Shown in pieces: positions 1-9,919 of a stretch of DNA of 64,000 nucleotides. The translations under genes and the position numbers were made by a program. Each line of letters starts with the position of its first letter. Positions within the stretch are counted from its first letter, which is position 1. This DNA comes from Betaproteobacteria bacterium (GTDB lineage Bacteria > Pseudomonadota > Gammaproteobacteria > Burkholderiales > Burkholderiaceae_C): positions 248,001 to 312,000 of the forward strand of contig JADIZZ010000002.1 of the NCBI GenBank assembly GCA_016704535.1, in the 5' to 3' direction. The notes beneath the pieces were generated by a model, which saw only the letters and a list, made by a program, of their open reading frames with translations, was not told the DNA's origin and made no database searches.

Positions 1-1724
<1,724 letters not shown>

Positions 1725-1779
1725 CTCGGGCTCTTTTCAAGGGCGGGGCATCCACTTGCGGCCCCTCTAGAAACGCTGA

Positions 1780-1798
1780 AGCGGGCCTGTGGCCCGCT
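1780..1798 (-). terminator. Hairpin between dnaN and gyrB
   Basis: A perfect 8-bp stem (AGCGGGCC / GGCCCGCT) with a 3-nt loop lies just past the dnaN stop. No T-run follows in the minus direction, so it is more likely an attenuating or mRNA-stabilising hairpin than a full intrinsic terminator. Confidence 0.35.
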
Positions 1799-1828
1799 GC
1801 TGTCTGTGCTGCTCTTTCGGCAGCGGCG

Positions 1829-2938
1829 CTAGATGCGCATGGGCATCACGACGTACTTGAAGCCGGGTTGCTCAGGCACGCTGAACAGCGCGCTGGCGGC
1901 GCTGTCCTGCAGTTCCAGCTTCACCATGTCGTGCGGGCAGTTGGCCAGCACGTCGATGAGGTAGGTGACGTTGAAACCGATCTCGATGGCGTCGCCGTCG
2001 TAGTCGATCTCGAGCTCTTCCTTGGCCTCTTCCTGCTCGGCATTGCTGCTGGCGATGCGCAGCAGGCCGGGCTCGATGTTCACGCGCACGCCCTTGAACT
2101 TCTCGCTCGTCAGGATGGCGGCGCGCTGCAGGCTGGCCAGCAGCGGCGCGCGGCCCATCACCACCACGTTCTTGTGGTTCTTCGGGATGACACGGTTGTA
2201 GTCGGGGAACTTGCCCTCGACGAGCTTGGTGACGAACTCCATCTTCGAGAAGACGAACTTGGCCTGGTTGTTGGCGAAGCGCATCTCGATGGCGGTGTCT
2301 TCGTCCTTCAGCAGGCGCTGCAGTTCCAGCACCGTCTTGCGCGGCAGGATGACTTCCTGCTTGCTGGGCACGTCCTGTTCCAGCTGGGCCTGCGCCAGTG
2401 CCAGGCGGTGGCCGTCGGTGGCCACCAACGTGAGTGTCTTGCCCTCGGCGATGAAGAGGATGCCGTTGAGGTAGTAGCGGATGTCGTGCACCGCCATCGC
2501 GAAGTGCACCTGGTTGATGAGTTCGCGCAGCGTCTTCTGCGGCACGCTGAAGGTGGGGCCGAAGTCGACGCTTTCGTTGACGAGCGGAAAGTCATCCGCC
2601 GGCAGCGTCTGCAGCGTGAAGCGGCTCTTGCCGCCCTGCAGCGTGAGCTTGTTCTGCGCCGCGGTCAGCGTGACCGTCTGGTCGGCGGGCAGGCTGCGCA
2701 GGATGTCGATGAGCTTGCGCGCACCGACGGTGGTGCTCAGCTGGCCGGCGTCGCCGCCCAGTTCGGCGTTCGTGCGCACCTGGATTTCGAGATCACTGGT
2801 CGTGAATTCGATGGCAGGGCCGTTCTTGCGCAGCAGCACGTTGGCCAGGATGGGCAGCGTATGCCTGCGCTCGACGATGCCCGCCACCGACTGCAAGGCT
2901 TCGAGGAGGTTCGCCTGGGCCGCTTTGAGAACGATCAT
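1829..2938 (-). CDS. dnaN: DNA polymerase III beta subunit (sliding clamp)
   Basis: Encodes the ring-shaped processivity clamp that tethers DNA polymerase III to DNA and recruits ligase, mismatch-repair and Hda-type proteins. The 369-residue product matches the usual ~366 aa, starts MIVLKAAQANLLEALQ and ends in the conserved VVMPMRI tail. Three repeated clamp folds fit the length. The ATG at 2938 is preceded by a strong Shine-Dalgarno (AGAGGA) about 6 nt upstream. It is downstream of dnaA and upstream of gyrB on the same strand, with a separate 275-bp gap to dnaA, so it may have its own promoter as well as receiving dnaA readthrough. Confidence 0.98.
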   Translation of the reverse strand: MIVLKAAQANLLEALQSVAGIVERRHTLPILANVLLRKNGPAIEFTTSDLEIQVRTNAELGGDAGQLSTTVGARKLIDILRSLPADQTVTLTAAQNKLTLQGGKSRFTLQTLPADDFPLVNESVDFGPTFSVPQKTLRELINQVHFAMAVHDIRYYLNGILFIAEGKTLTLVATDGHRLALAQAQLEQDVPSKQEVILPRKTVLELQRLLKDEDTAIEMRFANNQAKFVFSKMEFVTKLVEGKFPDYNRVIPKNHKNVVVMGRAPLLASLQRAAILTSEKFKGVRVNIEPGLLRIASSNAEQEEAKEELEIDYDGDAIEIGFNVTYLIDVLANCPHDMVKLELQDSAASALFSVPEQPGFKYVVMPMRI

Positions 2939-3213
2939 GCCTTTTCCTCTTATTTAACTTGGTAGTAGCTGGTAGAGCAGGGCCGCGCCTGGGGACAAGG
3001 CCATTTTCGCCTTTTCCATCAAGGGCTTAGCGCGATGGAAACCGTGTGCGCGCGGTGCCTTTGCCGCTGCACCGGAAACGGGGACAAGCCCCCCACGGAC
3101 ACGCGGGCTGTGGACAAGAGGGCGGTTGTGCGGGTTTGCTCCACAGCTTTGTCAAAACCCCCGATTGTGACGCGGCCCACGGTGCTTGCCTTACCGGTTT
3201 GTGCCTGCGGACA
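2939..3213. other. dnaA-dnaN intergenic region, possible secondary oriC part
   Basis: This 275-bp gene-free gap has a TTGTCCACA-type DnaA box on the minus strand at 3109-3117 (8 of 9 against TTATCCACA). Two relaxed relatives with the core GGGACAA lie near 2991-2998 and 3081-3087. A short AT-rich tract (about 2941-2965, next to the dnaN start) could act as an unwinding element or dnaN promoter. Many bacteria place oriC on either side of dnaA, and box content alone cannot decide here. Confidence 0.45.
3109..3117 (-). promoter_or_regulatory. DnaA box (8/9)
   Basis: TGTGGACAA on the plus strand, i.e. TTGTCCACA on the minus strand. It differs from the consensus TTATCCACA at one position and is the best box in the dnaA-dnaN gap. 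Confidence 0.5.
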
Positions 3214-4632
3214 TCAGCCTTTCAGCGTCTGTTCCAGAACGTGCAGCTGCTGGTTCAGTTCGGGGTTGGTGGTGCGCTCGGCGCCGATCTTGCGCACGGC
3301 ATGCAGCACCGTGGTGTGGTCGCGGCCGCCGAAGAGCTCACCGATCTCGGGCAGGCTCTTCTTGGTCATGTCCTTGGCCAGGTACATGGCAATCTGGCGT
3401 GGCCGCGCGATGCTGGCCGGGCGCTTCTTGCTGTACATGTCGGCGACCTTGATCTTGTAGAAGTCAGCCACCGTCTTCTGGATGTTCTCGACACCGATCT
3501 GCCGGTTCTGGATCGACAGCAGGTCTTTCAGCGCGTCTCGGGCCAGGCCGATGTTGATTTCCTTGTGACTGAAGCGGCTGTAGGCCAGCACCTTGCGCAG
3601 CGCGCCCTCGAGTTCGCGCACGTTGGCGCGCACGTTCTTGGCGATGAAGAAGGCCACGTCCTCGGGCATCTCGGTGTTCTCGGCCGCGGCCTTGCGCATC
3701 AGGATGGCCACGCGCATCTCCAGTTCGGGCGGCTCGATGGCCACGGTGAGCCCGGCGTCGAAGCGGCTGGTGAGGCGCTCGTCGATGTCCACCAGCCCCT
3801 TCGGGTAGGTGTCGCTGGTCATGATGATGTGGGCGCGCTTGGTCAGCAGCGCCTCGAAGGCGTTGAAGAACTCCTCCTGCGTGCGGTCCTTGCCGGCGAA
3901 GAACTGCACGTCGTCGATGAGCAGCAGGTCCAGGCTGTGGTACTTGGCCTTGAGCTCGTCGAAGGTCTTGCGTTGGTAGTTCTTGACGACGTCGCTGATG
4001 AACTGTTCGGCGTGCAGGTAGAGCACGCGCGCGTCGGGGCGGTCTTTCAGCAGCGCGTTGCCGACGGCATGCACCAGGTGGGTCTTGCCCAGGCCGACAC
4101 CCCCGTAGATGAAGAGCGGGTTGTACATGACGCCCGGCGCGCCGGCGACGTGCAGCGCGGCGGTTCGGGCCATCTGGTTGGCGCGGCCGGCCACCAGCGT
4201 GTCGAAGGTCAGTGCGGTGTTCAGGCGGTGCGTGGTGGCCGCCGGTGGCGGCGCCGTGCCGCCGGTGCTGGACTGGCCGACGCGTCCCATCGCGGGGCCC
4301 ACCAGTGTGGCGGCGTTGGCCGGTCCGTGGTTGGCCGGGCTGCGGTCGGCCGTGCCAGGCAGCGGTTCGGCGCGTGGGGCCAGCGTCAACTCCAGCCGCA
4401 CGGGGTGGCCGGCCACCTCGGTCAATGCCGACTCGATGCGGCCTGCGTACTGCGAGCGTATCCAATCGAGTTTGAATCGGTTGGGCACCTGCACCACTAC
4501 CACGTCCACGCTTTCGGAGGCGCCGAGTTCACGCAGCATCGGGGCGAGCGGGCGAATCCAGGTGTTGAATTGTTGTTCCGGCAATACTGCCGCGAGTCGT
4601 TCGCAACCGCGCTGCCACAGGTCAGAGCTCAT
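3214..4632 (-). CDS. dnaA: Chromosomal replication initiator DnaA
   Basis: AAA+ ATPase that binds DnaA boxes and melts oriC. The ATG at 4632 (MSSDLWQRG) gives 472 aa, the usual length; an in-frame upstream start would add 52 unconserved residues and is rejected. Visible parts are domain I (DnaB-interaction, residues 1-80), a low-complexity Ala/Pro/Thr linker (about 95-150), Walker A GGVGLGKTH, Walker B LLLIDDVQFF and the C-terminal DNA-binding signature with RDHTTVLHA. A promoter directly upstream overlaps a perfect DnaA box, the expected layout for autorepression. Transcription is toward dnaN and gyrB. Confidence 0.98.
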   Translation of the reverse strand: MSSDLWQRGCERLAAVLPEQQFNTWIRPLAPMLRELGASESVDVVVVQVPNRFKLDWIRSQYAGRIESALTEVAGHPVRLELTLAPRAEPLPGTADRSPANHGPANAATLVGPAMGRVGQSSTGGTAPPPAATTHRLNTALTFDTLVAGRANQMARTAALHVAGAPGVMYNPLFIYGGVGLGKTHLVHAVGNALLKDRPDARVLYLHAEQFISDVVKNYQRKTFDELKAKYHSLDLLLIDDVQFFAGKDRTQEEFFNAFEALLTKRAHIIMTSDTYPKGLVDIDERLTSRFDAGLTVAIEPPELEMRVAILMRKAAAENTEMPEDVAFFIAKNVRANVRELEGALRKVLAYSRFSHKEINIGLARDALKDLLSIQNRQIGVENIQKTVADFYKIKVADMYSKKRPASIARPRQIAMYLAKDMTKKSLPEIGELFGGRDHTTVLHAVRKIGAERTTNPELNQQLHVLEQTLKG

Positions 4633-4641
4633 TGTGGATAT
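4633..4641 (-). promoter_or_regulatory. DnaA box (8/9) next to dnaA start
   Basis: TGTGGATAT on plus reads ATATCCACA on minus, one mismatch to TTATCCACA. It lies immediately 5' of the dnaA start codon, inside the dnaA leader. Confidence 0.45.
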
Positions 4642-4692
4642 CTTCTTTTGTGAGCCGCCGGTACACGGGTCTCTCGCGACCGGCGGAACGCA

Positions 4693-4721
4693 GTTATCCA
4701 CATAATCCGCGCTGGCGTCAA
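4693..4721 (-). promoter_or_regulatory. dnaA promoter (sigma-70 type)
   Basis: On the minus strand TTGACG (4721-4716), a 17-nt spacer and GATAAC (4698-4693) form a -35/-10 pair with optimal spacing about 60 bp upstream of dnaA. The -10 element is overlapped by the perfect DnaA box at 4694-4702, so DnaA binding should block RNA polymerase. Confidence 0.6.
4694..4702 (+). promoter_or_regulatory. Perfect DnaA box TTATCCACA
   Basis: Exact 9-of-9 match to the high-affinity DnaA box. It sits on the -10 element of the dnaA promoter. Confidence 0.8.
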
Positions 4722-4756
4722 TCCCCGTGCGATGTGGCGGACTGTGGTGCAAGTGT

Positions 4757-4785
4757 TTGACTGGATTGGCGTTTTTTGCTGTAAT
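4757..4785 (+). promoter_or_regulatory. rpmH-rnpA-yidD-yidC promoter
   Basis: TTGACT (4757-4762), a 17-nt spacer with a T6 run and TGTAAT (4780-4785) form a strong sigma-70 match about 190 bp upstream of rpmH. It should drive the ribosomal protein / RNase P / membrane insertase operon. Confidence 0.7.
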
Positions 4786-4976
4786 CATGGGTTTCCCGAA
4801 GTCACCTTCCAGCTGTATTCACCACAAGGAAGGGCCTGGCCGAGCGCCGGGCCGAGACAGTTCGCTTCGACGGTTCGTGTCGATCGGGCTGCCGGTGTCT
4901 GGCCAGTCGCAGCTCTGCAAAGGCGGCGGCCCGGCACGGGAAAGTCCACCCCCCGAAAGACCGCACGGAGCCCGCC

Positions 4977-5111
4977 ATGAAGCGCACCTACCAGCCCTCG
5001 AAGATCCGCCGCGCCCGCACCCACGGGTTTCTCGTCCGCATGAAGAGCCGTGGCGGCCGCGCCGTGATCAACGCGCGCCGCGCCAAGGGCCGCAAGCGCC
5101 TGGCGGTCTGA
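4977..5111 (+). CDS. rpmH: 50S ribosomal protein L34
   Basis: A 44-residue, strongly basic protein (MKRTYQPSKIRRARTHGF at the N-terminus, KGRKRLAV at the end), essentially invariant in the family. L34 is a late-binding protein of the large ribosomal subunit. A GGAG Shine-Dalgarno lies 7 nt before the ATG. It heads the conserved rpmH-rnpA-yidD-yidC order and is separated from rnpA by 60 bp. The length is exact for the family and the call is certain. Confidence 0.98.
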   Translation: MKRTYQPSKIRRARTHGFLVRMKSRGGRAVINARRAKGRKRLAV

Positions 5112-5171
5112 GCGGGGCGGTTCCACCGCACCCTGGCCTCGACCGTTCAACTCGGCATTTCCGGAGCCTCC

Positions 5172-5615
5172 ATGTCCGCCCGCCTTGTCAACAAGGCGGA
5201 CTTCGAGCGACTGCTCGGCGCCCGGCCCTGGGCGCGAAGTGCGCACTTCGCCGTTCATCACGTGTCTGCCACGCCCGCGCGGCCGCAGCGGCCACTCAAG
5301 CGGCTCGAGGGCGGCGAGTTGTCCACAGGCCCTGCACCGTCTTGTCCCCCGATTGTGGATGACTTGCCCACCGCTTGCTGGCTGGGCTGCGTGGTGCCCA
5401 AGCGCCACGCCCGCCGCTCGGTTACCCGCAACCTGCTGAAACGCCAGGTACGGGGCGCTTTCGAACGTCATGAAGCGGCCTTGCCGCACGGCCTGTGGCT
5501 GGTTCGCCTGCGGCAGGGCTTTCCGGTCGGCGACTTTCCGTCAGCGCGTTCACCCGCGCTGCAACAGGCGGCACGCGTCGAACTCGACCAACTCTTCAGC
5601 CGCGGCCGGCGCTGA
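5172..5615 (+). CDS. rnpA: Ribonuclease P protein component
   Basis: Basic protein subunit of RNase P, which matures tRNA 5' ends together with the rnpB RNA (not in this window). 147 aa, longer than the usual ~120. The family signature follows the insert: RHARRSVTRNLLKRQVR (about residues 78-94) is the RNR motif that contacts RNA. The region around residues 45-68 (Pro/Leu/Gly-rich, with PAPSCPPIVDDLP) is an insertion that betaproteobacterial RnpA proteins often carry; two DnaA-box-like sequences lie in its DNA. GGAG lies 6 nt upstream of the ATG. It overlaps nothing and ends 4 nt before yidD. Confidence 0.95.
   Translation: MSARLVNKADFERLLGARPWARSAHFAVHHVSATPARPQRPLKRLEGGELSTGPAPSCPPIVDDLPTACWLGCVVPKRHARRSVTRNLLKRQVRGAFERHEAALPHGLWLVRLRQGFPVGDFPSARSPALQQAARVELDQLFSRGRR
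5319..5327 (+). promoter_or_regulatory. DnaA-box-like TTGTCCACA inside rnpA
   Basis: 8 of 9 match to TTATCCACA within the rnpA insertion segment. A second 8/9 match (TCATCCACA on the minus strand) lies at 5354-5362. The pair is 27 bp apart. Function is uncertain because the sites are coding. Confidence 0.35.
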
Positions 5616-5619
5616 GACC

Positions 5620-5973
5620 ATGAACGTTGCCTGGGCGAACATCCTGACCTGGCCGCGCCGGCTGCTGATGCTGCTGGTGCGCGGCTACCGGCTGCTGCTC
5701 AAGCCCTGGCTGGGCAACGCCTGCCGCTTCGAACCCACGTGTTCGGCCTATGCGCTGCAGGCGCTGGAACGCCACGGCGCCATGCCTGGCACCGCGCTCA
5801 CCGGTTGGCGCATCCTGCGCTGCCATCCCTGGTGCAACGGGGGTTGCGACCCGGTACCGGACAATCTGCCCCAGCCCGTGGCGGGCCTGTTCACCCGCCT
5901 GGGCCTGACCCCCGACGCCGCGCTGCCGCCCGAACCCGGCCCGCCGCACTCTCCGACCCGGAAGCTCCCATGA
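5620..5973 (+). CDS. yidD: Membrane protein insertion efficiency factor YidD
   Basis: Small inner-membrane-associated protein that assists YidC-dependent insertion. The ATG at 5620 gives 117 aa; the open frame extends upstream inside rnpA but the family begins near the LLLVRGYR-like segment. The hallmark cysteine-rich core is present: YRLLLKPWLG, CRFEPTCSAYA, RCHPWCNGGCDPVP. The C-terminal 35 residues are variable and proline-rich. It starts 4 nt after the rnpA stop and its stop overlaps the yidC start (ATGA), indicating translational coupling in the rnpA-yidD-yidC operon. Confidence 0.95.
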   Translation: MNVAWANILTWPRRLLMLLVRGYRLLLKPWLGNACRFEPTCSAYALQALERHGAMPGTALTGWRILRCHPWCNGGCDPVPDNLPQPVAGLFTRLGLTPDAALPPEPGPPHSPTRKLP

Positions 5974-7658
5974 CCGATATCCGTCGCACCCTGCTCTGGG
6001 TGGTTTTCACCATGTCGCTCGTCCTGATCTGGGACGCCTGGCAGAAGCACACCGGCCACGGTTCGCTCTTCGGGGGGCCGCAGAAGCCGGCCGCCAGCGC
6101 CAGCGGTGGGCTGCCCAACGCGGCTTCGGCGCCAGGTGTGCCGGCACCGGTGGCCGCCGCCGTGCCCGCCGCCGCCGGGGCCGCGCCCGCGCTGCCGGGC
6201 GTGCCCGCCGTGGCGCCGACGACGAGCGAGCGCGTGACCATCACCACCGACGTCGTGAGGGCGGTCTTCGACAGCCAGGGCGGCAACCTGGTGCAACTGG
6301 AACTGCTGGACTACCGTGACGCGGTGGACGCCAAGAAGAACGTCGTTCTGCTCGACCAGAGCGCCAGCCGCCTGTACGTCGCGCAGACCGGCCTGGTGGC
6401 GGCGCAGGCGGGCGTGGCACTGCCCAACCACTTCACGCAGATGAGCGTGGTGGCCGGTGAACGCACGTTGGCGCCCGGCGCGAAGGCTGTGACGCTGCGC
6501 TTCGAGTCGCCGGCCATCGACGGGCGCAAGCTCGCCAAGACCTACACCTTCAAGCGCGGCGAGTACACCATCGGCGTCAAGCACGAGGTCACCAACGAAG
6601 GCAGCACGCCCGTCACGCCGCAGCTCTACCTGCAGCTGGCACGCGACGGCAACCCGCCCGCAGGCGAGAGCAGCTTCTACTTCACCTTCACCGGCCCGGC
6701 GGTCTACACCGACGCCCAGAAGTTCCAGAAGGTCGACTTCAAGGACATCGCCAAGGGCGGCACCAGCCACGAGAAGGCGGCCGACAACGGCTGGGTGTCG
6801 ATGGTGCAGCACTACTTCGCTTCGGCCTGGCTCGTGAACGCGCCGGGCCCGCGCGAGTTCCGCACGGCCAAGGTATCGGACAACCACTTCACGGTGGCGA
6901 TGGTGCTGCCGCTGGGTGAACTGGCGCCGGGCGCGACGCAGACGCACGAGGCCGTGCTCTTTGCCGGTCCGCAGGAAGAGAACAAGCTGGCCGCGCTGGC
7001 GCCGGGCCTGGAACTGGTGAAGGACTACGGCTGGCTCACCGTGCTGAGCAAGCCCCTCTTCTGGCTGCTCGACAAGCTGCACGGCATGCTGGGCAACTGG
7101 GGCTGGGCCATCGTCGGCCTGGTGGTGCTGCTGAAGATTGCGTTCTACTGGCTCAACGCCAGCGCTTACCGCAGCATGGCCAAGATGAAGGCCGTGGCAC
7201 CCAAGGTGACCGAGCTGCGCGAGCGCTACAAGGACAAGCCGCAGGAGATGCAGCAGCAGATGATGCGCATCTACCGCGAAGAGAAGGTCAACCCGCTGGG
7301 CGGCTGCCTGCCCATCTTCGTGCAGATGCCGTTCTTCATCGCGCTGTACTGGGTGCTGCTGAGCAGCGTCGAGATGCGCGGCGCGCCCTGGATAGGTTGG
7401 ATCAAGGACCTCTCGGCGATCGATCCCTGGTTCATCCTGCCGGTGCTGATGACGGCGAGCTCGCTCTTCCAGGTGTGGCTGAACCCGACGCCGCCCGATC
7501 CCATGCAGGCCAAGCTGATGTGGTTCATGCCGCTGGCCTTCGGCTTCATGTTCTTCTTCTTCCCCGCCGGTCTGGTGCTGTACTGGCTGACGAACAACAT
7601 CCTGTCCATCGCGCAGCAGTGGTTCATCAACAAGCAGCTCGGCGTGCTCGGGAAATAG
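5970..7658 (+). CDS. yidC: Membrane protein insertase YidC
   Basis: Inserts and folds inner-membrane proteins, alone or with SecYEG. The start ATG at 5970 (MTDIRRTLLWVVFTMS) gives 562 aa, typical for Gram-negative YidC. An N-terminal transmembrane anchor (about 6-24) is followed by an Ala/Pro-rich linker, a large periplasmic beta-sandwich domain (about 85-340) and the conserved C-terminal 5-TM core with GGCLPIFVQMPFFIALYWVL-type sequence and the late FFFFPAGLVLYWLTNN helix. The upstream extension of the open frame overlaps yidD and is not used. It is followed by a 188-bp gap to mnmE. Confidence 0.97.
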   Translation: MTDIRRTLLWVVFTMSLVLIWDAWQKHTGHGSLFGGPQKPAASASGGLPNAASAPGVPAPVAAAVPAAAGAAPALPGVPAVAPTTSERVTITTDVVRAVFDSQGGNLVQLELLDYRDAVDAKKNVVLLDQSASRLYVAQTGLVAAQAGVALPNHFTQMSVVAGERTLAPGAKAVTLRFESPAIDGRKLAKTYTFKRGEYTIGVKHEVTNEGSTPVTPQLYLQLARDGNPPAGESSFYFTFTGPAVYTDAQKFQKVDFKDIAKGGTSHEKAADNGWVSMVQHYFASAWLVNAPGPREFRTAKVSDNHFTVAMVLPLGELAPGATQTHEAVLFAGPQEENKLAALAPGLELVKDYGWLTVLSKPLFWLLDKLHGMLGNWGWAIVGLVVLLKIAFYWLNASAYRSMAKMKAVAPKVTELRERYKDKPQEMQQQMMRIYREEKVNPLGGCLPIFVQMPFFIALYWVLLSSVEMRGAPWIGWIKDLSAIDPWFILPVLMTASSLFQVWLNPTPPDPMQAKLMWFMPLAFGFMFFFFPAGLVLYWLTNNILSIAQQWFINKQLGVLGK

Positions 7659-7846
7659 CGCACGTTCGCCGCGGGGCTGTCCCCTACCCGGGGGTTGAAC
7701 CCGGCGCGGCATGCGCCGAACATCGCTGCATGCGGGCGACCCGGTTCGATCAGAGCCGGCTCAGGAGTCCCGGCGCGAAGCCTTTACCGGCCCAGCGCTA
7801 CTCCACCCGCGCCATCTTCTGACGCGCTGCGCAGCGAAACGCCCCG

Positions 7847-9259
7847 ATGCGCAGCGCGCCCACCGCCCCGCAAGCCAAGCTGCTGCCGGGCCGTCACCAA
7901 GACCCCATCGTCGCCATCGCCACGGCGCCCGGCCGCGGCGCGGTGGGCATCGTGCGCGCCTCGGGGCGCGACCTGGCGGCGCTGATCCAGGCCGTGTGCG
8001 GCCAGCCGCTGACGCCGCGTCAGGCCACGTTGCTGCCCTTCCTGGGTGAACACGGCGAGGCGCTGGACCGCGGCCTGGCGCTGCACTTCCCGGCGCCGAA
8101 TTCCTATACCGGCGAAGACGTGCTCGAGCTCCAGGCGCACGGCGGTCCGGTGCTGCTGCAGTTGCTGCTGGCGCGCTGCCTGCAGGCGCTGCCCGGGCTG
8201 CGCCTGGCCGAGCCGGGTGAATTCACCGAACGCGCCTTCCTCAACGACAAGCTCGACCTGGCGCAGGCCGAGGCCGTGGCCGACCTCATCGACGCCAGCA
8301 CCGAAGCGGCGGCGCGGTCAGCCGCACGCTCTCTCAGCGGCGCTTTCTCTGCCGAGGTGACACGATTGGCCGAGCGCACGGTGCAGCTGCGCATGCTGGT
8401 CGAGGCCACGCTCGACTTCCCCGAGGAAGAGATCGACTTTCTGGAAAAGGCCGGCGCCCGCGCCCGGCTCGACGGCCTGGTGACGACGCTGGACGCTGCG
8501 CTGGCCCGTGCGCGCCAGGGCGCACTGCTGCGCGAAGGCCTGCGCGTGGTATTGGCCGGCCAGCCCAACGTCGGCAAGAGCAGCCTGCTGAATGCGTTGG
8601 CGGGCGCCGAGCTGGCCATCGTGACGCCCATCCCGGGCACCACGCGCGACAAGGTCAGCGAGACCATCCAGATCGAAGGCGTGCCGCTGCACGTCACCGA
8701 CACCGCCGGCCTGCGCCACGACACCGAGGCCGCCGACGAGGTGGAGCGCATCGGCATCGGCCGCACCTGGCAGGCCATAGGGCAGGCCGACGCGGTGGTC
8801 TTCCTGCACGACCTGGGGCGTGTCGGCGAAGCGGCCTACGAAGCTGCCGAGGCGGCCATCAGGGTGCAGTTGCCTGTGGGCGTGCCGGTGCTCGACGTCT
8901 ACAACAAGGCCGACCTGCCGCTGGCCGCGCTGCCGACGCTGCTTTCAGGCGCGTTGACGCTGTCGGCCCGCACCGGCCAGGGCCTGGACACGCTGCGCCA
9001 CGCGCTGCTGGCCCAAGCCGGCTGGCAAGCCGCGCCCGAAGGCCTGTTCATCGCCCGCCGCCGCCACGTGCACGCGCTGCAGCGGGCGCGTGAACACCTG
9101 CTGCGGGCGCAGGCGCACGCCGCCCAGCGCGACGCCGCACTCGATTTGATGGCCGAAGAACTGCGCCTGGCGCACCGCGCGTTAGGTGAAATCACGGGCC
9201 AGTTCAGCACCGAGGATCTGCTCGGCGTGATCTTCGGGAACTTCTGCATCGGCAAGTGA
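7847..9259 (+). CDS. mnmE: tRNA modification GTPase MnmE
   Basis: With MnmG (also in this window, 41789-43789) it installs the carboxymethylaminomethyl group on U34 of certain tRNAs. 470 aa. Seen are an N-terminal formyl-THF binding domain starting at PIVAIATAPGRGAVGIVR, a helical domain and an inserted G domain with GQPNVGKSS (G1), IPGTTRD (G2), DTAGLR (G3) and NKAD (G4). It ends in the diagnostic CIGK, whose cysteine is functionally important. The first ~18 residues before DPIVAIA are unusual and the true start could be slightly later, but no better internal start is obvious. Confidence 0.97.
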   Translation: MRSAPTAPQAKLLPGRHQDPIVAIATAPGRGAVGIVRASGRDLAALIQAVCGQPLTPRQATLLPFLGEHGEALDRGLALHFPAPNSYTGEDVLELQAHGGPVLLQLLLARCLQALPGLRLAEPGEFTERAFLNDKLDLAQAEAVADLIDASTEAAARSAARSLSGAFSAEVTRLAERTVQLRMLVEATLDFPEEEIDFLEKAGARARLDGLVTTLDAALARARQGALLREGLRVVLAGQPNVGKSSLLNALAGAELAIVTPIPGTTRDKVSETIQIEGVPLHVTDTAGLRHDTEAADEVERIGIGRTWQAIGQADAVVFLHDLGRVGEAAYEAAEAAIRVQLPVGVPVLDVYNKADLPLAALPTLLSGALTLSARTGQGLDTLRHALLAQAGWQAAPEGLFIARRRHVHALQRAREHLLRAQAHAAQRDAALDLMAEELRLAHRALGEITGQFSTEDLLGVIFGNFCIGK

Positions 9260-9298
9260 CGGTTGCCGGCGGTGGATTCCCGGCCCATACGCCGACGA

Positions 9299-9856
9299 TC
9301 AGTGTCCCTCGAAATCCACGAGCGTGTACAGCGCCAGCCCTGACTCTTGCAGCCGGCGCGAACCGCCCAGTTCCGGCAGGTCGACGATGGCCGCGCCTTC
9401 GATGACCTCGGCGCCCAGCCGTTCCAGCAGCCGCCGCCCGGCCATCATGGTGCCGCCGGTGGCGATCAGGTCGTCGATGAGCACGACGCGGTCGCCGGGC
9501 TTCACGGCGTCGGTGTGCAGTTCCACCGTGGCGCTGCCGTACTCCAGCTCGTAGGTCTCGGCCACCGTAGTGAAAGGCAGCTTGCCTTTCTTGCGGATAG
9601 GCACGAAGCCGATGTTCAGCTCGTAGGCCACTACCGCACCGATGATGAAGCCGCGCGCATCCAGCCCGGCGATGGCGCTGGGCTTGACGTCGAAGTAGCG
9701 GTGCACGAACTGGTCGATCAGCACGCGGAAGACCCGCGGGTTGGCCAGCAACGGCGTGATGTCGCGGAACATCACGCCCGGCGCCGGCCAGTCGGGCACG
9801 GTGCGGATGTGGCTGCGGATGTAGTCGGCGGGCGAAACGGTGGGGTCGGCGCTCAT
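9299..9856 (-). CDS. apt: Adenine phosphoribosyltransferase
   Basis: Purine salvage: adenine + PRPP to AMP. The start at 9856 (MSADPTVSPADYIRSHIR) gives 185 aa, matching the ~180 aa family; the open frame extends 18 codons further without conservation. The substrate region PDWPAPGVMFRDITPLL is near the N-terminus and the PRPP-binding loop VVLIDDLIATGGTMMA is near residues 120-135. It is convergent with mnmE and lies after the histidine phosphatase gene on the same strand (gap 63 bp). Confidence 0.95.
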   Translation of the reverse strand: MSADPTVSPADYIRSHIRTVPDWPAPGVMFRDITPLLANPRVFRVLIDQFVHRYFDVKPSAIAGLDARGFIIGAVVAYELNIGFVPIRKKGKLPFTTVAETYELEYGSATVELHTDAVKPGDRVVLIDDLIATGGTMMAGRRLLERLGAEVIEGAAIVDLPELGGSRRLQESGLALYTLVDFEGH

Positions 9857-9919
9857 GCCCGCCATCATAGGCAGCGGACTGCTGACGCGGTGGGCAGGAA
9901 CGATGGACAACGGTCACCG

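Larger units (their letters stand above)
4633..4976. other. dnaA-rpmH intergenic region, best oriC candidate
   Basis: This 344-bp gap lies between divergent dnaA and rpmH. It holds a perfect DnaA box (4694-4702), an 8/9 box at 4633-4641 next to the dnaA start, a dnaA promoter on the minus strand and an rpmH promoter on the plus strand. The stretch 4751-4790 is the most AT-rich of the gap. Few consensus boxes are visible for an oriC, so initiation may use relaxed boxes or the dnaA-dnaN gap as well. Confidence 0.55.

Noticed and set aside
3046..4653. Long plus-strand open frame (~535 codons) opposite dnaA
   Set aside because: It is antisense to dnaA with biased His/Val/Gly composition typical of GC-rich shadow frames; no motif.
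7735..7775. Possible tRNA (GGTTCGATC T-loop-like string)
   Set aside because: No matching acceptor, D-arm or anticodon stem around it.
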